A stretch of DNA of 7,181 bases from an uncultured Alphaproteobacteria bacterium (GTDB lineage: Bacteria; Pseudomonadota; Alphaproteobacteria; Caulobacterales; Hyphomonadaceae), in assembly GCA_903831485.1 (NCBI GenBank), contig CAIKXW010000202.1, positions 1-7,181 on the forward strand. Reading direction: 5' to 3'. The notes beneath the pieces were generated by a model. The model had not been told where the DNA came from, did no database searches, and saw nothing but the letters and a program-made list of their open reading frames with translations. How positions within the stretch are numbered: the first letter of the stretch is position 1; each line of letters starts with the position of its first letter. Shown here piece after piece: positions 1-7,181 of this stretch. The translations under genes were made by a program, and so were the position numbers.

Positions 1-47
1 CTATCGCGCGAACCCGCAGGTCTTCAGATCGTGGCTTGCCCGGCATC

Positions 48-75
48 CATGCTGGCCTCCAACCCAGCCAGCATG
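48..75. other. Hairpin downstream of the beta-barrel gene
   Basis: A perfect 9-bp inverted repeat (CATGCTGGC at 48-56, GCCAGCATG at 67-75) has a 10-nt loop. It lies about 60 bases past the stop of the minus-strand beta-barrel gene, so it could stabilise or end that transcript. No T-run follows on the minus strand, so it is not a standard intrinsic terminator. I see no gene in bases 1-136. Confidence 0.3.
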
Positions 76-136
76 ATGAATCAGACTTCGGCCCAGACTG
101 GAATCCAAAATCGATTCAGCCGGTTCACAAAATGCT

Positions 137-808
137 CTAGAATGAAAGTGTCAGGCCCGCCTGAACCACGGGATAGACCTCGTAGTCGTTGATCTCGTCT
201 TGCAGGTTCTGCTCTTCCTGCACCAGCTGCGCCTGGAAGGCGGGATCGTTCACGAGCGTCCCGCCCGTCGCCGTCAGGCTCACCTGCGGCGATCCTGTGA
301 ACATGGCGCCGGCGATGAACTTGAACGCGATGCCTGGATTCTCGAACGTCGTGTCCCAGCCAATGCCGACGAATGGCGCGGTGTCTTCAAGATCCGCCGC
401 CATGCCCAGCGTGCCGACCTGTGCAGGCGTGTAGGTCTGGTTGCCGATCTGCACATTGTTCGCCGGCCTCGCCAGCAGGTCCAGCGTCTTCTCGCCCAGG
501 AACGCGCCGCCCGTGATCAGAAAACCGTTGCCAAATGGATGGAAGTCCACGAACGCCCCGATCGAGTTGAGGTCGAGATCGCCCGTGTAGTCGACGCCAT
601 CATACGTGTCGTCCGCTTCGTACTGGAAGTAATTGTACCCGCCACGCAGCTGCAGGCCCGGGAGAACCTGAATCTGCGCCTCCACGGCTGCGCCTGTGGT
701 GCCGATGCTTCCGCCGATGGCGACCTGCGCATGCGCTGCGCCCGCCGCAGTCGCACCGACGGCCACCAGCACCGCAAGTTTTGCCCCGCGATTGCTTGTG
801 CGATTCAT
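137..808 (-). CDS. Outer-membrane beta-barrel protein (small porin-like/OmpW-size)
   Basis: Predicted exported outer-membrane protein of 223 aa; substrate or role unknown. The chosen ATG (806-808) is preceded by a GGGAG-type Shine-Dalgarno about 8 nt upstream. It gives a clean signal peptide: basic start MNRTSNRGAK, a hydrophobic Ala/Val/Leu stretch at residues 11-25, and an AHA|Q cleavage site after residue 27. A start further upstream (865) would bury this signal peptide behind 19 extra residues. The mature part (about 196 aa) has alternating polar/hydrophobic strands rich in Gly and aromatics, such as LQLRGGYNYFQYE, AFVDFHPFGNGFLITGGAFL and FKFIAGAMF. It ends in a terminal Phe, the usual BAM-recognised end of beta-barrel proteins. 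Size suggests eight strands. A short polar, Gln/Glu-rich stretch at about 188-208 precedes the last strand. The transporter gene lies 87 bases upstream on the same strand, so co-transcription is possible. The barrel assignment is good; the exact family is uncertain. Confidence 0.8.
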   Translation of the reverse strand: MNRTSNRGAKLAVLVAVGATAAGAAHAQVAIGGSIGTTGAAVEAQIQVLPGLQLRGGYNYFQYEADDTYDGVDYTGDLDLNSIGAFVDFHPFGNGFLITGGAFLGEKTLDLLARPANNVQIGNQTYTPAQVGTLGMAADLEDTAPFVGIGWDTTFENPGIAFKFIAGAMFTGSPQVSLTATGGTLVNDPAFQAQLVQEEQNLQDEINDYEVYPVVQAGLTLSF

Positions 809-872
809 TCCCTGTCTCCCCTGACTTAGGAAACCGAGACTGTACGCATTCGTATGCGCCAGCAAGCGCGCG

Positions 873-893
873 GGCAGGGCGCCGCGGCCTGCC
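873..893 (-). terminator. Hairpin just after the DMT transporter stop (weak terminator candidate)
   Basis: GGCAGG (873-878) and CCTGCC (888-893) form a 6-bp GC-rich stem, with possible further pairing inside the loop. The hairpin begins 2 nt after the stop codon of the minus-strand transporter gene. No T-run follows on that strand, so termination is doubtful. The same 87-base gap holds a second small palindrome, CGCAT-TCGT-ATGCG at 845-858, that could be an operator or a processing hairpin ahead of the beta-barrel gene. Confidence 0.25.
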
Positions 894-895
894 TA

Positions 896-1807
896 TCAAT
901 CCGCAATGCCGCGCGCCTTGCGCTGGCGTGCATCCCACGCCGACATCAGTACCGCCGCTCCGACAACGGTCGCGCCCGCCCACACCTGCCAGCGCGGAAC
1001 CTCTGCAAAGAAAAAAAAGCCCAGCATCGCGCTCCAGATCAGCGCCGTGTACTCGGCGGCCGCGATGTTCTGCGCCTGTGCTCGCGAATAGGCTGACGTC
1101 AGCATGAACCACATGGCGAAACCCGCGGCGCCCGTCAGCGCAAAGAGCGGCAGGTCAGCCGCCATCGGCGCCGCGCCCGACACGATCGCCACGGGCAGCA
1201 GATAGATCATCGGGAAGAGATTGCTCAGGAACGCAACGGCCACCGCATCGTCCTTGCGAGACAACTGCCGCAGCAAGACCATCGACAACGCATAGAGCGC
1301 AGCAGCCGCCACACCCGAAACGATCCCCTCAACGCGCCGCGCATTGTCCGCCGCGCCCTCTGCGCCCTGAACAGTCACCAGCACGCCCATGAACCCGACC
1401 ACGAGCGCCGCCGTCGCCGCCGGCCGCATCGCCTCGCCCAGCAGCCAGCGCGCGAGTGGCGAGATCATCAGCGGCGCGCAGAACACCAGCACGGTGGCTT
1501 CCGCGATCGGCAGGATGGTGAGGCAGTTGAAGAACAGCAGCGAACAGGCCGTGATCACCACCGCTCGCAACGCATGCCGCCTCAGGCCCTGCGCGTCCGG
1601 CAGGCGCGAGCGCAGCGCCAGCACGGTCGCGCCGGCAAACAGGGTCCCGAACACATATCGGGCCGTAGCGATCAGCACGACGCCGTAGGTAAAGCCCAGC
1701 TGCTTCACCATTGCATCCATCAAGCACCCCAGCATCACGCCGGTCACAGCCAGCGCGAGAGGAGGGGTGTTCGCCAGGAAAGGGGGGGCAGCCTGCATCG
1801 CCCCCAT
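896..1807 (-). CDS. EamA/DMT-superfamily transporter
   Basis: Inner-membrane permease of the drug/metabolite transporter superfamily, 303 aa, the normal length for a two-domain member. Substrate cannot be told from sequence. About ten hydrophobic segments fall at roughly residues 15-32, 41-63, 78-98, 100-122, 129-147, 160-180, 188-210, 217-238, 245-268 and 272-290. They form two EamA repeats (about 15-147 and 160-290). Family marks include ARY at 49-51, FFNCLTILPIAEATVLVF in helices 3-4, LGE at 123-125 closing helix 4, and the matching FFAEVP at 266-271 in the second repeat. The C-terminus is short and basic, which is typical. The start is uncertain: ATG at 1805-1807 is in frame but has only a weak AGG 10 nt upstream, and a second in-frame ATG lies at 1796-1798. 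An out-of-frame ATG at 1809-1811 sits closer to that AGG. The coding strand carries a C7 run at codons 6-9 and a T8 run at codons 264-266. It is divergent from hppA. Confidence 0.88.
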   Translation of the reverse strand: MGAMQAAPPFLANTPPLALAVTGVMLGCLMDAMVKQLGFTYGVVLIATARYVFGTLFAGATVLALRSRLPDAQGLRRHALRAVVITACSLLFFNCLTILPIAEATVLVFCAPLMISPLARWLLGEAMRPAATAALVVGFMGVLVTVQGAEGAADNARRVEGIVSGVAAAALYALSMVLLRQLSRKDDAVAVAFLSNLFPMIYLLPVAIVSGAAPMAADLPLFALTGAAGFAMWFMLTSAYSRAQAQNIAAAEYTALIWSAMLGFFFFAEVPRWQVWAGATVVGAAVLMSAWDARQRKARGIAD

Positions 1808-2012
1808 CCATCACGAACCTTCACGCACCTCAATCGGACCCCGCGCAGCGAAGATGGCCCTTTCCCCTAGGTTAACTGTCGGCAATTGATCAACCTTGCG
1901 CGTCCGGGGCAATTTAGGCATGTTCCGCGCCATCCTGCGGGCGGGCCAACCGCGATTCCGTTGCTGAATCGCGTGGGAAGTCGTCCAATTTCAACATCGT
2001 AGAGGACGACAG
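1808..2012. promoter_or_regulatory. Divergent intergenic region between the DMT gene and hppA
   Basis: This 205-base gap must hold the promoters for the minus-strand transporter and the plus-strand hppA. It is locally AT-richer around 1871-1893, with the palindromes GTTAAC (1871-1876) and TTGATCAA (1886-1893). TTGATC could act as a -35 in either direction, but neither strand shows a convincing -10 at 16-18 nt spacing, so exact promoters are not assigned. For hppA a good Shine-Dalgarno AGAGGA (2001-2006) lies 6 nt from the ATG. Confidence 0.45.
1951..1973 (+). promoter_or_regulatory. Perfect inverted repeat upstream of hppA
   Basis: CGCGATTC (1951-1958) and GAATCGCG (1966-1973) pair perfectly over 8 bp with a 7-nt loop. 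The element ends 27 bases before the hppA ribosome-binding site. It could be a dimeric-repressor operator (23 bp overall) or a hairpin in the 5' untranslated RNA. It is not followed by a T-run, so it is not an intrinsic terminator. The repeat is read directly; its role is inference. Confidence 0.5.
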
Positions 2013-4205
<2,193 letters not shown>

Positions 4206-4229
4206 GGCGTCTGATCTTCTGAAATGCAA

Positions 4230-4263
4230 CGGGCCGCGGAGTGATCCGCGGCCCGCTTGTTTT
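4230..4263 (+). terminator. Rho-independent terminator of hppA
   Basis: An 11-bp perfect GC-rich stem (CGGGCCGCGGA at 4230-4240 with TCCGCGGCCCG at 4245-4255) has a GTGA tetraloop and is followed by CTTGTTTT. It sits 24 bases after the hppA stop, in the convergent gap to the glpQ-like gene. The T-tract is only on the plus strand, so it mainly serves hppA. A second weaker inverted repeat (GGCGTC 4307-4312 / GACGCC 4319-4324) lies nearer the end of the minus-strand gene and lacks a T-run. Confidence 0.92.
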
Positions 4264-4343
4264 CGGTTTCGGTGCGATCGTCTGGAAGGACGAGGGCGGG
4301 CTCACAGGCGTCGCGTGGGACGCCCCTGCCTCACGCCCCCCGG

Positions 4344-5384
4344 CTATTCCGCACCATACTGTACGTTGTTCCGCACGCGATAACCGGTGATCGGCTGGTC
4401 GGTGAAGAAGCCGTCGAGGCCGAGCGCCAGCGCCTGCGTGAGGAACGCATCGATCGTCATGCCCTTGGGCGGCGTCTCGTCGCGGAATGTCCAGGCGTGC
4501 ACCGGAATGCCCCTGGCGTGGCTCGCCTCGATCACGCCGGTCGACTTGCCCGTGCTGTCCATCACCAGCGCGGTGTTGGCGCCCAGTCCTTGCCAGAACG
4601 GCGCGCCGGGCTTGGCCATCGCCGCATCGAGCGCCGCCTTGTCCGACACCAGCATCACTACGGGCAGGTCGGTGCGTGCATCCATCGCCTTCACGAAATC
4701 CGGCTCGAATGACTGGATGAAAACGGGCGACCCCGCCGCCGCCATGCCATGCCTGCCGAGCGCCGCGAGGATCGCCTCGCCCATGTCCGGCAGCGTCGCG
4801 ATGGACGCATGATACGCGGGCGACTTGGCTTCCGGATAGACGCACACGGGCTCAGCCGCCACCGTCACGCGCGACTTCGCCATCTGCAGGACCTCGTCGA
4901 ATGTCGGGATCTGGTAGAGCCCGTCATACGCCTTCGATCGTCCGGGGAAGGACTGTATCGCGCGCAGCGTCTTCAGCTCCGCCATGGTGAAATCAGATAC
5001 CCACCAGTCCATCCGGCCTTCGTATTCCGGATCGGTGGAGCGCCGCTTGCGGTTCGCGAATTCCGGCTTGGAGGCGATGTTCGTCGTCGTCGAAAGGTAA
5101 GTGTCGTGCCGCACCGCCAGCTGGCCGTCCTTGCTGAACACAAGGTCCGGCTCGATGCAGTCCGCCCCGTCATTCAGGGCGCGCTGGAAAGCTTCAAGCG
5201 TATGCTCGGGCAGGGCGCCGGACGCCCCGCGGTGCCCGATCAGCAGCGGCTTTGCCCGCCCCAGCGTCGGGTATACCCAGCTGCCGTCCGCTCCGCCGCC
5301 AGAGGATCCGGCCGTCGTGCCGCACCCTGCCAGCGCAAACGTCGCGGCAACCGCCAAAGTCGAGAAAAATCGCAAATCTGTCAT
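4344..5384 (-). CDS. glpQ: Glycerophosphodiester phosphodiesterase, GlpQ-type lipoprotein
   Basis: Exported enzyme of 346 aa that hydrolyses glycerophosphodiesters (deacylated phospholipids) to sn-glycerol-3-phosphate and an alcohol. The N-terminus MTDLRFFSTLAVAATFALAG ends in a lipobox LAGC with Cys21, so it should be lipidated. Gly22 at +2 (not Asp) suggests outer-membrane sorting under the E. coli Lol rule. A Gly/Ser-rich linker (22-35) leads into a GDPD TIM-barrel domain (about 46-337). Catalytic and metal residues are all visible: HRG (His51, Arg52), PEHT at 59-62, IEPD (Glu78, Asp80), RHD (His93) and YPEAK (Glu185). The insert at about 105-160, with DFTMAELKTLRA and IPTFDEV, matches the longer GlpQ branch rather than short UgpQ enzymes. 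LDGFFTDQP near the C-terminus is the usual GDPD ending. AAGG lies 7 nt before the ATG (5382-5384). No glpT permease is adjacent. Family confidence is high; the glpQ symbol is by motif resemblance. Confidence 0.93.
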   Translation of the reverse strand: MTDLRFFSTLAVAATFALAGCGTTAGSSGGGADGSWVYPTLGRAKPLLIGHRGASGALPEHTLEAFQRALNDGADCIEPDLVFSKDGQLAVRHDTYLSTTTNIASKPEFANRKRRSTDPEYEGRMDWWVSDFTMAELKTLRAIQSFPGRSKAYDGLYQIPTFDEVLQMAKSRVTVAAEPVCVYPEAKSPAYHASIATLPDMGEAILAALGRHGMAAAGSPVFIQSFEPDFVKAMDARTDLPVVMLVSDKAALDAAMAKPGAPFWQGLGANTALVMDSTGKSTGVIEASHARGIPVHAWTFRDETPPKGMTIDAFLTQALALGLDGFFTDQPITGYRVRNNVQYGAE

Positions 5385-5498
5385 AGCGGAACCTTGCTCA
5401 AGCCGCGCCCACCTGTCGAGGGTCTCGTGTGAGAGTATAGTCCTGCGACAGCGACCGATTATTGACGGCGCTTACCCGAGGGCGCAAACGGGCCGCTC
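5385..5498. promoter_or_regulatory. Divergent gap between the glpQ-like and VTT genes
   Basis: This 114-base gap serves both genes. On the minus strand, TATACT (5439 down to 5434) is a good -10 match about 50 bases before the glpQ-like start, but the matching -35 is poor (ATAATC at a 17-nt spacer). On the plus strand TTGACG at 5462-5467 resembles a -35, with no good -10 before the VTT start. These are low-grade promoter guesses. Confidence 0.3.
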
Positions 5499-6239
5499 AT
5501 GAGCAAGCTTGGCGCCTTTCTCAACAACATGGACGCCCGCGCCTGGCGCACCATCTGGGTGTCGCTGGCGCTGCTGGGCGGTGTCATTGCCGTCGCCGTC
5601 ATCGGCGCCGTCACGGGCATTGGCGATCATCTCGACGAACAGCTTGCTGGCCTGCGCAACGGACCGTGGGGCCTGCCCATGACGATCCTGCTGTTCATTG
5701 TCACCAGCTTCATGGCCGCCCCACAATTCGTGCTGTTCGCCGCCGCCGTGGTCGCCTTCGGCCCCTGGCTTGGCTGCACTTATGCGATGATCGGAACCAT
5801 CGTGGCCGCCTGGATCCACTTCTATCTCGGCCGTTTTGGCGGTGCGAAGCTGGTCGAGCGCTATGGCGGCAACACCATCAACCGCCTGTCGCGCTTCATC
5901 GGCCGCAATGATTTCCTCGCCAGCCTCATCGTCCGCTCGGTGCCGACAGCACCGGCCGTGGTCGTCAACATGGCCTTCGGCGCCAGCCAGGCGAATTTCT
6001 GGCGCTACACGGCGGGCGTCATCGTCGGTTCCATCCCGAAAATCCTGATCGTCGCCCTGCTGGGCCAGTCGGTCCTCTCCGCCATGGGCGGCAGCCTCGC
6101 ACTGGCGATCGGCGCGGTAATCACTGTGGTCGCCATCTGGATTTCCGTGGCGCTGGCCGCACGGCGCGCCGTCAACGACGAGCCCGCCCTCCAGAAGCCG
6201 GCCGAGACCCAGACAAGGTCTGATCCAGTCGCCGATTAG
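5499..6239 (+). CDS. TVP38/TMEM64-family (VTT domain) membrane protein
   Basis: Inner-membrane protein of 246 aa from the TVP38/TMEM64 branch of the DedA/VTT superfamily. Relatives in this superfamily are linked to lipid scrambling/undecaprenyl-phosphate flipping and envelope homeostasis; the exact role here is unknown. Hydrophobic segments fall at about residues 17-39, 58-86, 88-110, 139-161, 170-192 and 199-222. The VTT core runs from about 74 to 190: a re-entrant-like AAPQFVLFAAAVVAFGPWLG, then GTIVAAWIHFYLGRFGG (family form Gx4Ax3Fx2GRxxG), then VRSVPTAPAVVVNMAFG with the conserved Arg146, Pro149, Pro152, Asn157 and Gly161, and the amphipathic segment leading to GSIPKILI. The C-terminal tail (223-246) is polar. 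The start ATG (5499-5501) has no good Shine-Dalgarno (only CGGG about 6 nt away), so weak translation or a different start is possible. It ends 95 bases before the leuA leader peptide. Confidence 0.88.
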   Translation: MSKLGAFLNNMDARAWRTIWVSLALLGGVIAVAVIGAVTGIGDHLDEQLAGLRNGPWGLPMTILLFIVTSFMAAPQFVLFAAAVVAFGPWLGCTYAMIGTIVAAWIHFYLGRFGGAKLVERYGGNTINRLSRFIGRNDFLASLIVRSVPTAPAVVVNMAFGASQANFWRYTAGVIVGSIPKILIVALLGQSVLSAMGGSLALAIGAVITVVAIWISVALAARRAVNDEPALQKPAETQTRSDPVAD

Positions 6240-6298
6240 GCCATTCCGGGATCATCCTGCCCCTTTCTGGCTTCGGTCGTGGGTCCAATTTCCAATAC

Positions 6299-6327
6299 TT
6301 GACGCCAAACGCGCCGGCGATCATAGA
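6299..6327 (+). promoter_or_regulatory. Probable leuA leader promoter
   Basis: TTGACG (6299-6304, five of six to the -35 consensus) is followed after 17 nt by CATAGA (6322-6327, three of six). An alternative -10 is TAGAAC at 6324-6329. A start 6-7 nt past CATAGA falls at about 6334, the A of the leader ATG. The direct repeat GATCAT (6319-6324 and 6330-6335) overlaps the -10 and start region. The upstream part of the gap (6240-6298) shows nothing else I can name. Confidence 0.5.
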
Positions 6328-6333
6328 ACGATC

Positions 6334-6405
6334 ATGCGCGAACAGGGTCTCACCCTCCTTCTTTCCCTGCCGGGGCTGCTTAGCAGCCCCTGGGCGCGTC
6401 CGTGA
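6334..6405 (+). CDS. leuL: Leucine-rich leader peptide of leuA
   Basis: A 23-aa ORF starting MREQG and ending PWARP, then TGA (6403-6405), not previously obvious because of its size. Seven of 23 codons are Leu: codon 6 (6349), the run of three at codons 8-10 (6355-6363), codon 12 (6367), and the pair at 15-16 (6376-6381). Three of the seven are CTT, which is uncommon in hppA and leuA, where CTG and CTC dominate. There is no Ile or Val, so a sensor would be leucine-specific. The ORF stands 77 bases before leuA and overlaps the first hairpin of the attenuator. No Shine-Dalgarno precedes it, which fits translation from a leaderless RNA. The role is to stall the ribosome when charged tRNA-Leu is scarce; the mechanism is known from leu operons of enterobacteria, and its working here is inferred. 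Confidence 0.78.
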   Translation: MREQGLTLLLSLPGLLSSPWARP

Positions 6406-6477
6406 CCGGCTGAGCCTGCCGGTCGCGCGTCCAGGGGTGATCGCTAGCAAAACCCCAAGACAGCCCTGACAGGACGC
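6372..6477 (+). promoter_or_regulatory. leuA attenuator with alternative RNA structures
   Basis: Three mutually exclusive pairings are visible. (1:2) GGGGCTGC 6372-6379 with GCAGCCCC 6383-6390, 8 bp and a TTA loop, inside the leader ORF. (2:3) 6387-6399 with 6425-6437, 13 continuous pairs including two G-U, enclosing a 7-bp hairpin GACCGGC 6404-6410 / GCCGGTC 6418-6424. (3:4) GCGTCC 6427-6432 with GGACGC 6472-6477, plus GGGGT 6434-6438 with ACCCC 6452-6456. The last covers the leuA Shine-Dalgarno AGGA (6471-6474). Ribosomes stalled at codons 8-12 would block strand 1, allow 2:3 and free the Shine-Dalgarno. Ribosomes at the stop codon would cover strand 2 and let 3:4 hide it. No U-run follows any stem, so intrinsic termination is unlikely. 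Pairings are read directly; the switch is inference. Confidence 0.68.
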
Positions 6478-6482
6478 CCACG

Positions 6483-7181
6483 ATGACCACCCCCTCCACG
6501 AACAGCGCCGGTAAAGACCGCGTCTTCATCTTCGACACCACGATGCGTGACGGCGAACAGTCGCCCGGCGCCTCGATGACGCTGCGCGAAAAGCTCGAAC
6601 TCGCCGAACTGCTGCAGGAGATGAAGGTCGACGTCTGCGAGGCCGGTTTTGCCGCCTCGTCCGAAGGCGACTTCCAGTGCGTCAGCCAGATCGCCGAACT
6701 GGCGAAGGACATGGCAATCTGCACGCTCGCCCGCTCCACGCTCACCGACATCGACAAGGCGGGGGAAGCGCTGCGCAAGGCGAAGGCCCCGCGCATCCAC
6801 ACCTTCATCTCCACGAGCCCGGTGCACATGAAGCACAAGCTGAAGATGGGTCCCAACGCCGTGCTGGAAGCCATCGGCGCCTCCGTCACGCACAGCCGCA
6901 AATACGCTGGCGACGTCGAATGGTCCGCTGAAGACGCCACCCGCACCGAGTTCGACTTCCTCTGCAAGGCGATCGACGTCGCCATCTCGTCTGGCGCGAC
7001 CGTCATCAACGTGCCCGACACGGTTGGCTATTCGCACCCCGCCGAATACGGCGCGCTGATCCGCCGCCTGATCGAGAACATCCCGAATTCCGACAAGGTG
7101 ATCTGGTCCACCCACTGCCACAACGACCTCGGCCTTGCCGTCGCCAACTCGCTGGCCGGCGTCATCAACGGCGCACGCCAG
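6483..7181 (+). CDS. leuA: 2-isopropylmalate synthase (5' part, runs off the window)
   Basis: First committed enzyme of leucine synthesis: condenses acetyl-CoA with 2-oxoisovalerate to give 2-isopropylmalate, in the cytoplasm. The window holds 233 codons of a protein usually about 500-570 aa, so most of the TIM barrel is present, but the end of the catalytic domain and the C-terminal leucine-binding regulatory domain are not. The synthase signature DTTMRDGEQSPG starts at Asp18 (metal ligand), with Arg22 and Asp23. HTFISTSPVHMKHKL lies at about 109-123. VINVPDTVGY follows at about 183. HCHND at 211-215 supplies His211 and His213, the other two metal ligands. GLAVANSLAGVINGARQ ends the window and fits the second family signature. 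The start ATG is supported by AGGA (6471-6474) 8 nt upstream. No frame break is seen. Expression is probably set by the leader peptide and RNA switch just upstream, besides allosteric inhibition by leucine known for the family. Confidence 0.97.
   Translation, partial: MTTPSTNSAGKDRVFIFDTTMRDGEQSPGASMTLREKLELAELLQEMKVDVCEAGFAASSEGDFQCVSQIAELAKDMAICTLARSTLTDIDKAGEALRKAKAPRIHTFISTSPVHMKHKLKMGPNAVLEAIGASVTHSRKYAGDVEWSAEDATRTEFDFLCKAIDVAISSGATVINVPDTVGYSHPAEYGALIRRLIENIPNSDKVIWSTHCHNDLGLAVANSLAGVINGARQ

Noticed and set aside
137..865. Longer version of the beta-barrel gene starting at 865
   Set aside because: It adds 19 residues before a normal signal peptide and ignores the good Shine-Dalgarno directly before the ATG at 806-808.
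600..1112. Minus-strand open frame spanning the gap between transporter and beta-barrel genes
   Set aside because: It overlaps both real genes in another frame and encodes a low-complexity Arg/Gly-rich product with no recognisable domain.
1872..1886. CtrA-like site (TTAA-N7-TTAA) upstream of hppA
   Set aside because: The first TTAA is present but the second half reads CAAT, so the motif is incomplete.
4749..5432. Plus-strand open frame opposite the glpQ-like gene
   Set aside because: The minus-strand gene has a complete set of catalytic residues, a lipobox and a Shine-Dalgarno; the plus-strand product is Arg-rich with no family features.
6372..6460. Classical intrinsic terminator in the leuA leader
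   Set aside because: Stable stems exist, but none is followed by a T-run on the plus strand; the region after 6451 is A- and C-rich.
6380..7121. Two overlapping minus-strand open frames (6380-7021 and 6444-7121) across leuA
   Set aside because: leuA on the plus strand has intact catalytic motifs and a ribosome-binding site; the opposite frames show no recognisable domain and have no good start context.

Overview
The window looks like a piece of an alphaproteobacterial chromosome. The grounds are high GC content (roughly low-to-mid 60s percent by eye), strong use of GC-ending codons, short intergenic gaps, and a gene set typical of that group: an H+-translocating pyrophosphatase, a GlpQ-type phosphodiesterase lipoprotein, a TVP38-type membrane protein and leuA. 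A Caulobacterales/Hyphomonadaceae-like host is plausible but is only inferred. There is no sign of mobile DNA, CRISPR, rRNA or tRNA.

Layout. Bases 1-136 hold no gene, only a short hairpin. Two minus-strand genes follow in the order of transcription 896-1807 (EamA/DMT-type transporter) and 137-808 (outer-membrane beta-barrel protein). A 205-base divergent gap (1808-2012) with a perfect 8-bp hairpin leads into hppA (2013-4205, plus strand), which ends in a clear intrinsic terminator (4230-4263). Convergent to it lies a glpQ-like lipoprotein gene (4344-5384, minus). A 114-base divergent gap separates that from a VTT/TVP38-family membrane protein gene (5499-6239, plus). The last part is a 243-base leader region (6240-6482) followed by the first 233 codons of leuA (6483 to the window end).

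The most informative part is the leuA leader. It holds a 23-codon ORF (6334-6405) with seven leucine codons, three of them consecutive, and no Ile or Val. It is followed by mutually exclusive RNA structures: a hairpin inside the ORF, a 13-bp stem with a stacked inner hairpin, and a pairing that covers the leuA Shine-Dalgarno. This is the architecture of leucine-dependent attenuation. No U-run follows any of the hairpins, so control of translation initiation (or Rho-dependent termination) fits better than classical intrinsic termination. A promoter-like pair upstream would start the RNA at or next to the leader ATG, so the leader peptide may be translated from a leaderless transcript.

Functionally the genes are mostly independent housekeeping units: energy conservation from pyrophosphate (hppA), envelope functions (beta-barrel protein, phospholipid-headgroup salvage by the GlpQ-like protein, VTT protein), small-molecule transport (DMT) and leucine synthesis (leuA). 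No larger undescribed multi-gene system is evident. The leu leader is the best candidate for something new.
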